Below are positions 7,576-15,959 of a DNA stretch of 27,348 bases, one piece after another. Position 1 is the first letter of the stretch, and each line of letters opens with the position of its first letter. The DNA comes from Rubrobacter sp. (GTDB lineage Bacteria > Actinomycetota > Rubrobacteria > Rubrobacterales > Rubrobacteraceae), in contig JACDAR010000114.1 in the NCBI GenBank assembly GCA_013695335.1, forward strand, positions 1 to 27,348, given 5' to 3'. The position numbers were made by a program, and so were the translations under genes. The notes beneath the pieces were generated by a model, which was not told the DNA's origin, searched no databases, and saw nothing but the letters and a program-made list of their open reading frames with translations.

Positions 7576-9609
7576 GTGATCTGGGCTCTCCTGATACTGA
7601 TCTCCCTGTACCTGCCGGGGCATTTCCTGGGGCGTGCGGTGTCGCGCAAAGATGATGGGTTGGCCGAAGCGATCCTCTTGCGGGTCGCGTGCTCGGCGTC
7701 GGTCGCCGCCCCTGTGCTCGTGTCGCTGTCGCTTGCCGGATGGTTCACGGCGCCGGTGATCTCCGTCTGCCTCCTGATCTGCGCGGTGGCAGCGTGGTTC
7801 GCTGGACGCGGAGGCGCCGGGACGAAACCTCCGATTTCGTGGGGGGATGCAGGGGCTCTCGGGCTAATTGCCGGGAGCTTCGTGCTGTACGGGCGTCCGG
7901 CTGAGTACGTGGTCAACACGCGGGACCCGGGCGTGTACACGCTGTTCGCCCGGAAGCTCGCCAGCACCGGGGCGCTGTTGCACCACGATCCCCTGGTGCG
8001 GGCGGTGAGCGGCTTCCATACTTTCGTCGAAGCTAGGAAGTACCCGGGTTTCTACATCCTGGATGAAGCCCTGATCGTACCCCAGTTCTTCCCAGGTCCC
8101 ATCTCTCTCATGGGATTCGGGGATCTCATCGGCGGCGTCTGGGGCGGCCTGTACGTCGCGCCAGTTCTCGGGGCGCTCGGCGTGGGTATGGCGTTTGTTT
8201 TTGGAAGGGAGCTATTCGGGAGATGGGCTGGTTTGTGCGGCGCTGCGCTGCTGGCGGTGGGATATACGCAGGTATGGTGGTCCAGGCAGCCGTCCAGTGA
8301 GATCCCCTCTCAGTTCTTCGTCCTCTCAGGGTTGTGGCTCGCCGTCCGTTTCGCCAGGGGAGCCGGACCTCTCACCGGCGTGATGGCCGGACTATCCCTC
8401 GGCGGCGTGATGCTCATGCGCCCTGACGGATTTCTCGCAGCCATCGCCTTGCCTTTGATCTTCGGTTACTACTTTCTCCTCAAACGGTCAGCGTGGCGGT
8501 GGCTCTACCCTGGCGTTCCGCTCGCGATATTCGCTGGCGCTTCGCTGCTGTACCTGAACACCGTCGGAGGACGATACCTGTACGTCATCTACAGCGAACA
8601 CGGCCTCGACAGGTTCCTCGGGTTGTTGCCGTACCTGATCTTCGTCCTGATAATCGTGATCGCTGGTTTCATCATCGCCCGCTACCGATGGGGAAGATGG
8701 ATGGGGATCTGGCTCGAAACCCATGGCCGATGGCTGGCGCTGGCCGGAGCGCTGTGTATCGCCGCGCTCGCCCTGTGGGCGTACTTCATACTCCCTGTGC
8801 CCGTGGACAGCCTGCCTGACGACTCGCGGGGCTTCAATACCTACCGGACGCAGGTGCTGGTGCGCATGGTGTGGTTCACGACGCCAGTCGTGGCGGCGCT
8901 TGGGCTTGCAGGGTTCCTGCTTGCCGCCAGGAGGCTAGATGTGGGAAGGGCGATCCTGCTCGGCGCGTTTCTGGCCTTCGGTGTTCTGTACGTCGCCGTC
9001 CCCAACGTCGCCCCTGATCTGCCGTGGGCGACAAGGCGGTTCGTGCCAGCGGTATTCCCCGGACTGTGTCTCCTCGCGGGGTACGCTGTGGCCGAAGTGG
9101 GCAGCCACGCCGGGAGGATGTGGAACCGGCGTATGGGGATCGCGGTCTCCGTTATCCTGGCTATGGTGGCGCTCGGGTGGAGTGTGCATGCGATGTTGCC
9201 CATCGCAGGGATGAGGGAGTATCGGGGGGCGGTCGAGTCCTTCGAAAAAATCAACGACAAAATCCCCGAAGCCAGCGTGGTGTTCGTGGAAGGTCCCGAC
9301 GGCTTCGACCTTACGGCTTCCACCTTCGAGTACCTGTACGGTCGCCCTGTCCTGCCGTATGACCGCGACCTTTTCATCGACGAGGTGGATGAATTGGGCG
9401 AGGCTGGGCTCCTGAAAAACGCAGTATACGTGACCACGGACGGAGAACCCGCCCCGTTACTCTCAGAGGTGGACTTCAGGCAGGTCGGCGCAGCGGACCT
9501 GGAACTCCCGCGCCTCGCCCCAACGGAGGGGGATCAGGCTGGACTTTCAGCCAGACCGGACCCCATGCGAATGAATTACCGCATCTATCGGGTGGAGAAG
9601 GAACATTAG
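7576..9609 (+). CDS. Polytopic membrane protein, GT-C glycosyltransferase-like (ArnT/PMT type)
   Basis: A 677-residue membrane protein with about 14 hydrophobic segments spread over residues 2-540, then a soluble C-terminal region of about 120 residues. An acidic motif NTRDPGVYT (Asp117) falls in the first large external loop, where GT-C enzymes of the ArnT/protein-O-mannosyltransferase type place their catalytic Asp. PFAM-like features after it (PGPISL, WSRQPSSEIPSQ, MRPDG) fit the same family. Such enzymes transfer a sugar from a polyprenyl-phosphate donor to lipid, glycan or protein on the outer face. GTG start one base after the epimerase stop; translation is probably coupled. It converges on efeB with only 22 bp between the stops. 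Acceptor and donor are unknown. Confidence 0.78.
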   Translation: MIWALLILISLYLPGHFLGRAVSRKDDGLAEAILLRVACSASVAAPVLVSLSLAGWFTAPVISVCLLICAVAAWFAGRGGAGTKPPISWGDAGALGLIAGSFVLYGRPAEYVVNTRDPGVYTLFARKLASTGALLHHDPLVRAVSGFHTFVEARKYPGFYILDEALIVPQFFPGPISLMGFGDLIGGVWGGLYVAPVLGALGVGMAFVFGRELFGRWAGLCGAALLAVGYTQVWWSRQPSSEIPSQFFVLSGLWLAVRFARGAGPLTGVMAGLSLGGVMLMRPDGFLAAIALPLIFGYYFLLKRSAWRWLYPGVPLAIFAGASLLYLNTVGGRYLYVIYSEHGLDRFLGLLPYLIFVLIIVIAGFIIARYRWGRWMGIWLETHGRWLALAGALCIAALALWAYFILPVPVDSLPDDSRGFNTYRTQVLVRMVWFTTPVVAALGLAGFLLAARRLDVGRAILLGAFLAFGVLYVAVPNVAPDLPWATRRFVPAVFPGLCLLAGYAVAEVGSHAGRMWNRRMGIAVSVILAMVALGWSVHAMLPIAGMREYRGAVESFEKINDKIPEASVVFVEGPDGFDLTASTFEYLYGRPVLPYDRDLFIDEVDELGEAGLLKNAVYVTTDGEPAPLLSEVDFRQVGAADLELPRLAPTEGDQAGLSARPDPMRMNYRIYRVEKEH

Positions 9610-9631
9610 AAACCGCGATCACTTGAGGTTC

Positions 9632-10888
9632 TCAGATTCCCCGGAACAGATCCTCGCCCACGTAGCCGCCTTCCCTCGGGCCCGGTGGGATCGCGAAGAG
9701 GGCGCTTGCGGTGTGCCTGATGTATTCGTTCAGGCGGTCGTTCGCGGCAAGCCTCTGTTGTAGGGGCACGAACTGGCGGAGCGGGTCGCGCTGGAACGAG
9801 ATGAAGAAGAGGCCGGCATCGAGCTGCCCACGCTCGGCGTCGAAGCCGTCTGTGAACGAGTAGCCCCGGCGAAGTATCCTTTCATCCTCGTTCTGCCTGG
9901 CGAGACGGACGTGGGCGTCCTCGGCGATCAGGGGTTCGCCGTTCTCGTCCTTCGCGCTCAGGTCCACAGGCGCAAACTCGTTCTCTTTGCCGATGGGCGC
10001 ACCGCTGTACTTGTGGCGTCCGATGCTGGTCTCCTGTTCGGAGAGCGAGACCCTGTCCCAGACCTCGATGAGCATTCGTATGCGGCGGGCGACCAGGTAC
10101 GTTCCTCCCGCCATCCACGAAGGGCCTTCACCATCCGGAACCCACACGAAGCGACCCATGAGATCCGTGTCCTCGGACTTTATGTTGTTCGTGCCGTCTT
10201 TGAGGCCCATGAGGTTGCGGGGGGTGGACTGGGTCTTGCTGGTGCTCGCCGTGCGCCCGAAGCCGAGCTGGCTCCAGCGCACCACGGCGATGCCGCGCGC
10301 TATCCTGACGAGGTTCCTGACCGCGTGGAATGCCACCTGTGGATCGTCGGCGCACGCCTGCACACACAGGTCACCGTCCGATCGCGCTTCATCCAGCACG
10401 TCGCCAGTCAGCGGAGGCAGAGGCGCGAGCGCCTCCGGTTTCGTACCAGCTAGCCCGAGGCTGTCCTCACCATCCTTCTCGAAGATCGATGGTCCGATCC
10501 CGAACGTCAGCGTCAGGTTGGCTGGATGCAGGTCGAATGCCTCGCCCGTGTCCTCGGGCGGCAGGAACTGGCTGTAGTTCTCGTCGCCAGCAGGGTCGCC
10601 CTGCGCCATGCGCGCACCAGCCTCAGTCCACGCCCGGAAGAGGTCGCGCACCTCGGCGGCATCGTCCGTGATGAGGTCGAGGGCGGCGAAGTGCATGTGC
10701 TCCTGCTGCGTCGTTGCGATGCCGCCCTGATTCCTCCCAAAGAAGGGCACCGTGGAGCTGCCAGGAACGGCTGCTGCATCGGCGGTGCCACGTATCGCGG
10801 CGTATCCGCCGGCCCCGAGGGTGAGGCCGGCGCCGCCTGCCCCGGCGAGGCGCAGGAGCTCGCGGCGGCTGATCTTGCCGTCACCCAT
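9632..10888 (-). CDS. efeB: EfeB, Tat-exported Dyp-type haem peroxidase of the ferrous iron uptake system
   Basis: Extracytoplasmic DyP-type peroxidase working with EfeU and EfeO in ferrous (or haem-derived) iron acquisition; 418 residues, usual length. The N-terminus has the twin-arginine motif SRRELLRLAG (7-16), a hydrophobic Gly/Ala-rich core and an Ala-rich cleavage region near residue 40. The DyP signature GLKDGTNN gives the distal Asp231; His326 in EDAHVRLA is the likely proximal haem ligand; Arg341 in ILRRGYS is the probable distal arginine. The ATG follows the efeO stop by 3 bases with GAGAAAGG upstream. Last gene of efeUOB; the operon converges on the GT-C gene. Confidence 0.95.
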   Translation of the reverse strand: MGDGKISRRELLRLAGAGGAGLTLGAGGYAAIRGTADAAAVPGSSTVPFFGRNQGGIATTQQEHMHFAALDLITDDAAEVRDLFRAWTEAGARMAQGDPAGDENYSQFLPPEDTGEAFDLHPANLTLTFGIGPSIFEKDGEDSLGLAGTKPEALAPLPPLTGDVLDEARSDGDLCVQACADDPQVAFHAVRNLVRIARGIAVVRWSQLGFGRTASTSKTQSTPRNLMGLKDGTNNIKSEDTDLMGRFVWVPDGEGPSWMAGGTYLVARRIRMLIEVWDRVSLSEQETSIGRHKYSGAPIGKENEFAPVDLSAKDENGEPLIAEDAHVRLARQNEDERILRRGYSFTDGFDAERGQLDAGLFFISFQRDPLRQFVPLQQRLAANDRLNEYIRHTASALFAIPPGPREGGYVGEDLFRGI

Positions 10889-10891
10889 GCC

Positions 10892-11770
10892 CTAACCTTT
10901 CTCCAGTACCTGGCCGGCCTGGGAGAGTGGCTCGGCGAGGGCGTCAACCTTCTGGCTCAGGGCACGCCTGTCCGATTCGGCCAGTTCTTCGTATGAGACC
11001 CAGCCATCTCCCTGACGGTACTGTTCGAGTTCCTTGTACACGCCTTCGAAACCTTTCTCGACATCTTCGACGAGCATGGGATCCTTCTCCGCGATCTCGG
11101 GTTCCAATTCCTCGAAAGCAGCCTCGGAGCCTTCGACGTTCGCCTGGATGTCGTAGAGATCCGTGTGTGAGTAGCGTTCTTCTTCGCCGGTGATCTTGCC
11201 CGCGGATACCTCGTTGAGTAGTTCCACGGAGCCAATGACGAGGTCAGCGGGCTCCAGCTCCAGCCCGCCGATCTCACCCCGCAGGCTATCAACGTCTTCA
11301 GCGAGCTTACGGGCGTACTTTTCCTGACCGTTCGTGGTTCCACCGACCCACAGCGACTTCTCGATCCTGTGGAAACCGCCCCACTCGTCATCCGGCACGT
11401 CGCCCTCGCGGGCATCTATCTCGGGATCGTAGTCTCCAAGCTGCGCCGCGATGGACTCTATACGCTCCCACGGCTCGCGGGCCGGGGCATACAACTCCTT
11501 CGCCCGCTCCAGGTCTCCGGCGATCACGGCGTCCGTGAACTGCTTCGTGTGTTTGTCCATAAGGACCATCTGATCCGCGACGTACACCTCGTATGCATCC
11601 GCCGCCTTCTCCAGTTCAGGGCTGCTCTCCACGTTGGGGCTCGTGGTCTCGCCGGTCGTCTCGTCCGTGGATTCGGCTGCCCGCTCGTTCGTGACCACCG
11701 GCCGACCGCACCCGGCGAGCAGAATCAGCAGGCACAGCAACGCCGCGATGGTGGGAACTGGATGCCCCAA
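10892..11770 (-). CDS. efeO: EfeO/EfeM, M75-type iron-binding lipoprotein
   Basis: Surface lipoprotein that delivers iron to the EfeU permease; 292 residues. Signal peptide with lipobox LLAGC, lipidated Cys21, then a Thr/Ser/Glu-rich linker to about residue 52. The rest is a helical M75 (imelysin-like) domain with the metal-binding HxxE motif as H134-R-I-E137 in GGFHRIEKSLW. The N-terminal cupredoxin domain of E. coli EfeO is absent, so this is the shorter M75-only form often called EfeM. TTG start at 11770, 3 bases after the efeU stop; the ribosome site is weak, consistent with translational coupling. Another TTG lies 10 codons in but would shorten the signal peptide. Confidence 0.92.
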   Translation of the reverse strand: MGHPVPTIAALLCLLILLAGCGRPVVTNERAAESTDETTGETTSPNVESSPELEKAADAYEVYVADQMVLMDKHTKQFTDAVIAGDLERAKELYAPAREPWERIESIAAQLGDYDPEIDAREGDVPDDEWGGFHRIEKSLWVGGTTNGQEKYARKLAEDVDSLRGEIGGLELEPADLVIGSVELLNEVSAGKITGEEERYSHTDLYDIQANVEGSEAAFEELEPEIAEKDPMLVEDVEKGFEGVYKELEQYRQGDGWVSYEELAESDRRALSQKVDALAEPLSQAGQVLEKG

Positions 11771-11773
11771 CGT

Positions 11774-12616
11774 CTAGCCGTGGGCCTCTGCTGATGAAGA
11801 ACGCACCGGAGCTGGGAAAACGGGGCGAAGGAAGAAGTATCCCACGCCGAGCAGGTAGCCAGCCCACGCCACGAATTCCAGGAGATCCGGCTGCGGGTCC
11901 CATCCGAGGAAAGCGGTGAGGGACTGCCCGAGAATGCTCTCCGATGTCAAAGCGCCGACGTGCGTGACGTCCCAGAGCGGATAGAAAAACGCGGGGATGA
12001 GGCCCTCTATCTCGATTATCGCAACCCCGCGGGCCATGAGCCCTGCGGCGACGATGATGAGGAGCACCCCCGTTATCTTGAAGAAGGACCCGAGGTCTAT
12101 CCTCTTTCCTCCGGCGTACACCGCGTACCCGAGGGCCACCGCCCCTGCGATGCCAGCCACGCCCCCGACGAGAACGCCGAGCGGCGTCGAGGTCTGGCTT
12201 ATGCCGAACATGAACAGGCTAGTCTCGACACCCTCCCGCAGCACCATCACGAAAACCAGCGTCGCGAGCGCGAACATCCCGCCTTTTTCGACTGCATCGT
12301 CAACGCCGTGACGCAGCCCCTGGGCCACCGTGCGCGACTGGCGTTTCATCCAGAGCACCATGTACGTAAGGAACCCGACGGCGATCCACATCGTGCCAGC
12401 CTTGAACAGGGCTCCAGCCGTGCCGCTGAGCCCGCTCGCTGTCGCGAAGAGCGCGCCAGCCACGGCGAGCGAAACGAGAACCGCAGCCCCCAGCCCGTAC
12501 CATACGCCCCGAAAACCTTCCCTGTGTCCGATCTTCACCAGATATGCCAGCACGATCGCCACGAGCAGGGTCGCCTCAAACCCTTCCCGCAACATCACCA
12601 GGAACGAACCGATCAT
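11774..12616 (-). CDS. efeU: EfeU, FTR1-family iron permease
   Basis: Integral membrane iron permease of the oxidase-dependent FTR1 family; 280 residues with about seven membrane segments. Both REXXE iron-binding motifs are present: REGFE (10-14) and REGVE (127-131). ATG at 12616 is chosen: the family starts MIGSFLVMLREGFE, and GGGAGG lies 7-8 bases ahead. The frame stays open to 12655, but that would place the Fur-like box within a few bases of the start. First gene of efeUOB, with a -35/-10 pair at 12708-12679 and the Fur-like box between promoter and start, so repression by iron is the likely control. Confidence 0.95.
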   Translation of the reverse strand: MIGSFLVMLREGFEATLLVAIVLAYLVKIGHREGFRGVWYGLGAAVLVSLAVAGALFATASGLSGTAGALFKAGTMWIAVGFLTYMVLWMKRQSRTVAQGLRHGVDDAVEKGGMFALATLVFVMVLREGVETSLFMFGISQTSTPLGVLVGGVAGIAGAVALGYAVYAGGKRIDLGSFFKITGVLLIIVAAGLMARGVAIIEIEGLIPAFFYPLWDVTHVGALTSESILGQSLTAFLGWDPQPDLLEFVAWAGYLLGVGYFFLRPVFPAPVRSSSAEAHG

Positions 12617-12647
12617 CCCTTCGCCTCCCACCTCATTGCCATCTACA

Positions 12648-12669
12648 AATGACAATCATTTGCAATAAC
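12648..12669. promoter_or_regulatory. Fur-like box in the efeU leader
   Basis: Read on the plus strand: AATGACAATC, then A, then TTTGCAATAAC. The core TGACAAT-C-ATTTGCA matches the 7-1-7 Fur consensus TGATAAT-N-ATTATCA at 11 of 14 arm positions. It lies 31-53 bases ahead of the efeU start and about 10 bases downstream of the probable -10, where a bound repressor would block transcription. It also lies about 110 bp before the divergent phosphodiesterase gene. Confidence 0.72.
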
Positions 12670-12678
12670 CAGTAACTA

Positions 12679-12708
12679 AAGGTAATGTACGAACCGCCCC
12701 CGCGTCAA
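12679..12708 (-). promoter_or_regulatory. Putative efeUOB promoter
   Basis: On the minus strand TTGACG (12708-12703) and TACCTT (12684-12679) are separated by 18 bp. The -35 matches five of six; the -10 is poor, as often seen where an activator or a repressor acts. Confidence 0.4.
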
Positions 12709-12724
12709 CTTTTCGGGGCGAAAA

Positions 12725-12740
12725 TGTGAGCTAGATCAAA
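12725..12740 (+). promoter_or_regulatory. Crp/GlxR-family binding site candidate
   Basis: TGTGAGCTAGATCAAA fits the Crp-type palindrome TGTGA-N6-TCACA at 9 of 10 half-site positions and also carries the central TA of the actinobacterial GlxR form TGTGANNTANNTCACA (11 of 12). It is located 37-52 bases upstream of the phosphodiesterase start, an activator-like distance. Confidence 0.45.
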
Positions 12741-12776
12741 AAACGAGGGTCCAGTGGGGAAGGAGAAGCAGGGGGA

Positions 12777-14228
12777 GTGAAGCCCGCCTCGAAGTTCGAG
12801 ATAGTTGCCGCGAGGGCTTGGAACGTGCTCAACGAGGGCAAGTCATTCCATCCTGTGTTCGTTGCCGGGGTCTTCCTGCTTCTCCACGTGACTGCCGTCA
12901 TGGACCCCGCCTTCTGGATGCGGGCGCTTCCGGCGCTGCTTCTCGTCATCCCGATGGCCGCTTTGTTCGTCCGCCACGATTTCCCGCTCAGGCTGCGGGC
13001 GGTCCTCTGGGTTTTCCTTGGCGCGTTCATCGTCGTCTTCCGCTTTCTGGATCTGGGCGCGGTGGCGCTGGCATTCGGGTTGTACGTGTTCTTTACCGTG
13101 TTCTTCTGGGGGACTTTCTATTACTATCTGCGAACCGGCGCACCGAAGACCAACTTCGTCCGTTTCTGGAAACTCGTCCTGGAAAATCCCGATTCGACGA
13201 GCGGGAACTTTCTGGAGCAGATGCCGAAAGCCCTTATTGTGCTCCTCACTCTGGAATATCTGATCTCCGTTCCGCTGACCCCAGGACGCGCCGGGCTGGT
13301 TCTCGGTTTCACGGCGATTCTTGCCTTATGCGGCTACCTGGTACATCGCTGGCTGTTTGACTGGAAGCCGGTCTATCCGACGGAGCCGACGCAGGATGTA
13401 AACCGGGGCGTGCCGCTGGCGAAACGGGTGATCGTGGTCGTGATAGACGGTTGCCGCCTCGACCGCTTTCACGAGGCGGAGAAACCGTATCTGGAGGGCA
13501 TGATGCGCGGCGGGACCGTCGTCGAGAGCATGGAGACCGTCTATCCTGCGAGGACCGTAGTTTGTTTCTCGTCCATGTTCACGGGGGCAGCGCCGGAAGC
13601 CCACGGCATCACATCGAACCTCGTACTCGAGCTCGGGCTGACAGTGGAGAGCATCTTCGACTCTTTGCGACGTGCTGGGAAGAAGGGGCGGCTCGTTGGG
13701 ATAGCGCATCTCATAGACGCGTTTGGGGACGACGTGGCGAGCGTTACCAGCGTCGCCCACAACGACAAGATCGACGGCAACCTCATCGCCGCCGCCGAGC
13801 GTGAGATCGGGGCGCATAATCCGGATCTCCTGGTCCTCCAGCTACTCGCCGTGGACCAGAACGGTCACGTGCGCGGCACGTACTACCCAGAGTACGTGGA
13901 GCGAATCGAGATCACGGACCGCCTGATCGAGGATTTCATGCGCCGCTGCGAAGAGCGCGGCTACCTGGACGACGAAACCGCTGTGATACTGATGGCAGAC
14001 CATGGACAGGGACGGGGCATCGGCGCGCACGGCCACCTCTCCGAAGGAGAGCGTTTCGTTCCTTTCGCCATGTGGGGAAGCGGCATCACGCCGAATCAGA
14101 GGATCGAGAAACCCGCCTCCGTAATGGATCTCGCCCCGACTATCTCATATCTTCTCGGCATAGATCCCCCGAAGGGCTCGACCGGGCGCGTACTGATGGA
14201 CGCGCTGGAGAAGGAGCGGGCACGGTGA
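12777..14228 (+). CDS. Membrane-anchored type I phosphodiesterase/nucleotide pyrophosphatase (alkaline phosphatase superfamily)
   Basis: A 483-residue fusion of a six-segment membrane domain (about residues 28-48, 50-65, 75-92, 97-117, 150-168, 172-192) and a metallohydrolase domain (218-475). The catalytic part has VVIDGCRLDR with metal ligand Asp224, nucleophile Thr260 in YPARTVVCFSSMFTG, a second metal site in DQNGHVRG, and ADHGQG plus GAHGHL near the end. Family members hydrolyse phosphodiester or pyrophosphate bonds; the substrate here is unknown. With its GTG start at 12777, AAGGAG (12760-12765) is 11 bases ahead and GGGGGAG directly abuts it. Its stop overlaps the start of the GT2 gene (GTGA), so both are made together. 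A Crp-like site precedes it. Confidence 0.87.
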   Translation: MKPASKFEIVAARAWNVLNEGKSFHPVFVAGVFLLLHVTAVMDPAFWMRALPALLLVIPMAALFVRHDFPLRLRAVLWVFLGAFIVVFRFLDLGAVALAFGLYVFFTVFFWGTFYYYLRTGAPKTNFVRFWKLVLENPDSTSGNFLEQMPKALIVLLTLEYLISVPLTPGRAGLVLGFTAILALCGYLVHRWLFDWKPVYPTEPTQDVNRGVPLAKRVIVVVIDGCRLDRFHEAEKPYLEGMMRGGTVVESMETVYPARTVVCFSSMFTGAAPEAHGITSNLVLELGLTVESIFDSLRRAGKKGRLVGIAHLIDAFGDDVASVTSVAHNDKIDGNLIAAAEREIGAHNPDLLVLQLLAVDQNGHVRGTYYPEYVERIEITDRLIEDFMRRCEERGYLDDETAVILMADHGQGRGIGAHGHLSEGERFVPFAMWGSGITPNQRIEKPASVMDLAPTISYLLGIDPPKGSTGRVLMDALEKERAR

Positions 14229-14908
14229 AACTCCTCGCGGTCGTAGTTCCAGCCAAAGACGAGGAGGCGACCATCGGGGAGTTGCTCTCGCGCATCGCCC
14301 GCGTCAGGGTTCCGGATCACACCCTGCGAGCCTTCGTCGTGGACGATGGATCTTCGGATCTCACGTCAGAAATATCTTCGCGGCACGGGGCCGCGGTCCT
14401 GCGCCACCCGACCAATCGTGGTCTCGGCGCTTCCCTGTTAACCGGGCTGCGGGCCGCCGTCGGGGCCGGGGCGGACGCCGTCGTATACCTCGATGCGGAC
14501 CTCGAATACAGCCCAGAGGACATCCCGCTGGTCGCCGCGCCCATCCTCTCTGGCCGCGCGGATTACGTGCTCGGGAGCCGGTTCCCACACGGAGCCAGGC
14601 TGATGAAGCTTTCGCGACGGCTCGGCAACCATGTTTTTACCGCGTTGCTCTCTTTGCTCGCTGGCAGGCGCATCTCCGACGGGCAGACGGGGATGCGGGC
14701 ATTCTCGCGGGAGGCAGCGGACAGGGCTGAGATCATCCACGACTACAACTACGCCCAGGTTCTCACCCTCGACCTGCTACGCAAGGGCATGAAGATGGAG
14801 GAGGTTCCGGTCAGCTACCAGCCCAGGAAGCACGGCGAATCGTTCGTGAACTGGACCTACCCCGTGCGGGTACTTCCCGCCATCTGGCGCGAACTCCGCA
14901 GCCCGTAG
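14225..14908 (+). CDS. Family 2 glycosyltransferase (dolichyl-phosphate-mannose-synthase-like)
   Basis: Cytosolic or membrane-associated GT-A transferase of 227 residues that adds a sugar from a nucleotide donor, in this subfamily usually to polyprenyl phosphate. VVVPAKDEEATI (6-17), VVDDGSSD (38-45), the DxD motif YLDADLEYS (Asp90, Asp92), GSRFPHGA and DGQTGMRAFSR are all present. The GTG start overlaps the phosphodiesterase stop by four bases, and AAGGAG (14211-14216) is 8 bases ahead. There is no C-terminal membrane segment. It could supply a lipid-linked sugar to a GT-C enzyme such as the one at 7576, which is inference. It converges on the next gene with one base between stops. Confidence 0.88.
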   Translation: MKLLAVVVPAKDEEATIGELLSRIARVRVPDHTLRAFVVDDGSSDLTSEISSRHGAAVLRHPTNRGLGASLLTGLRAAVGAGADAVVYLDADLEYSPEDIPLVAAPILSGRADYVLGSRFPHGARLMKLSRRLGNHVFTALLSLLAGRRISDGQTGMRAFSREAADRAEIIHDYNYAQVLTLDLLRKGMKMEEVPVSYQPRKHGESFVNWTYPVRVLPAIWRELRSP

Positions 14909-14909
14909 C

Positions 14910-15959
14910 CTAACCGCGCAGCCGCCCGACTACCGCGTCCGTAACCTCGTCCATCGTAGCCGAACCGCCGAGATCCCCGGTCTTCGTGCCGCTTTCCAGC
15001 GTGGCTTCGAGGGCTTCGACGATGCGTGCGCCGGTCTCCGCGTGCCCGAGATGGTCGAGCATCAGGGCGGCGGCCCAGATGGCGCCAGCCGGATTCGCCA
15101 CTCCCTCTCCGGCGATGTCCGGGGCGGAGCCGTGGATCGGCTCGAAGAGGGATGGATGGTCGCCCTCGGGGTTGATGTTGGCCGATGGCGCGATGCCGAT
15201 GGCCCCCGAGACTGCGGCCGTCACCTCGGAGAGAATGTCCCCGAGGAGGTTGGATCCCACGACCACGTCGAAGCTCTCCGGGTCGAGAACCAGCCGCGCC
15301 GCCAGCGCGTCGGCGTGCATGAGCGACGCTTCCACGTCAGGATACGTTTCGGATATCTCACGAAACACCTCGTCGAAGAAGGGCATGGTGATGGAGATGC
15401 CGTTGGATTTCGTCGCCCCGATGACCTGTCCCCGGCGCGTCCCCGCGAGATCGAAGGCGTAGCGCAGGATTCTTTCGAGGCCGTGGCGGGTGAACACGCT
15501 ATCCTGAACCGCCATCTCGCGCGGCGTCCCGGCGAAGAGCCTCCCACCCGAGTTCGAGTATTCGCCCTCGGTATTCTCACGCACCACGGTAACGTCGAGC
15601 GAGCCAGGGTCCCGCAGCGGGCTCTCGACGCCGCGCAGGATGCGCGCGGGGCGCAGGTTCACGTACTGGTCGAAGGAGCGCCTGATAGGGATGAGAAGTT
15701 GCCACAGCGAGACGTGGTCAGGGACCGTGGGCCACCCGACGGCACCCAGATACAGGGCGTCGAAGCCCGAGAGCGTTTCGAGGCCGTCCTCCGGCATCAT
15801 CCGACCGTGCTCCAGGTAGTATTCGCAGCCCCAGGGGAACTCTGTGAACTCCAGTTCGAGCGCGGGGTCGCTGTCCGCCGCTATTTGCAAGACCTTGATC
15901 CCGGCGCCAACGACTTCCGGCCCGATGCCGTCGCCACCGATCACCGCTATCTTCGCCAT
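14910..15959 (-). CDS. Tartrate/D-malate dehydrogenase (isocitrate/isopropylmalate dehydrogenase family)
   Basis: NAD- and divalent-metal-dependent beta-decarboxylating dehydrogenase, 349 residues. Starts IAVIGGDGIGPEVV; substrate loop and arginines in LWQLLIPIRRSFDQYVNLRPARIL; catalytic Tyr in VVRENTEGEYSNSGGR; Lys in GATKSNG; metal Asp cluster in VVGSNLLGDILSE; and NAD-site GSAPDIAGEGVANP. The segment GRMMPEDGLETLSGFDALYLGAVGWPTVPDHVS, split here by residue position (about 52-84), is the pattern of tartrate/D-malate dehydrogenases (TtuC/DmlA) rather than LeuB or Icd. Which hydroxy-acid is the real substrate is not readable. ATG at 15959 has AAAGGAT 10 bases ahead; a TTG two codons earlier is less likely. 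Confidence 0.87.
   Translation of the reverse strand: MAKIAVIGGDGIGPEVVGAGIKVLQIAADSDPALELEFTEFPWGCEYYLEHGRMMPEDGLETLSGFDALYLGAVGWPTVPDHVSLWQLLIPIRRSFDQYVNLRPARILRGVESPLRDPGSLDVTVVRENTEGEYSNSGGRLFAGTPREMAVQDSVFTRHGLERILRYAFDLAGTRRGQVIGATKSNGISITMPFFDEVFREISETYPDVEASLMHADALAARLVLDPESFDVVVGSNLLGDILSEVTAAVSGAIGIAPSANINPEGDHPSLFEPIHGSAPDIAGEGVANPAGAIWAAALMLDHLGHAETGARIVEALEATLESGTKTGDLGGSATMDEVTDAVVGRLRG

Noticed and set aside
11960..12652. 230-codon plus-strand frame opposite efeU
   Set aside because: His/Arg/Glu-rich shadow of a membrane protein; efeU has both REXXE motifs and a good start.
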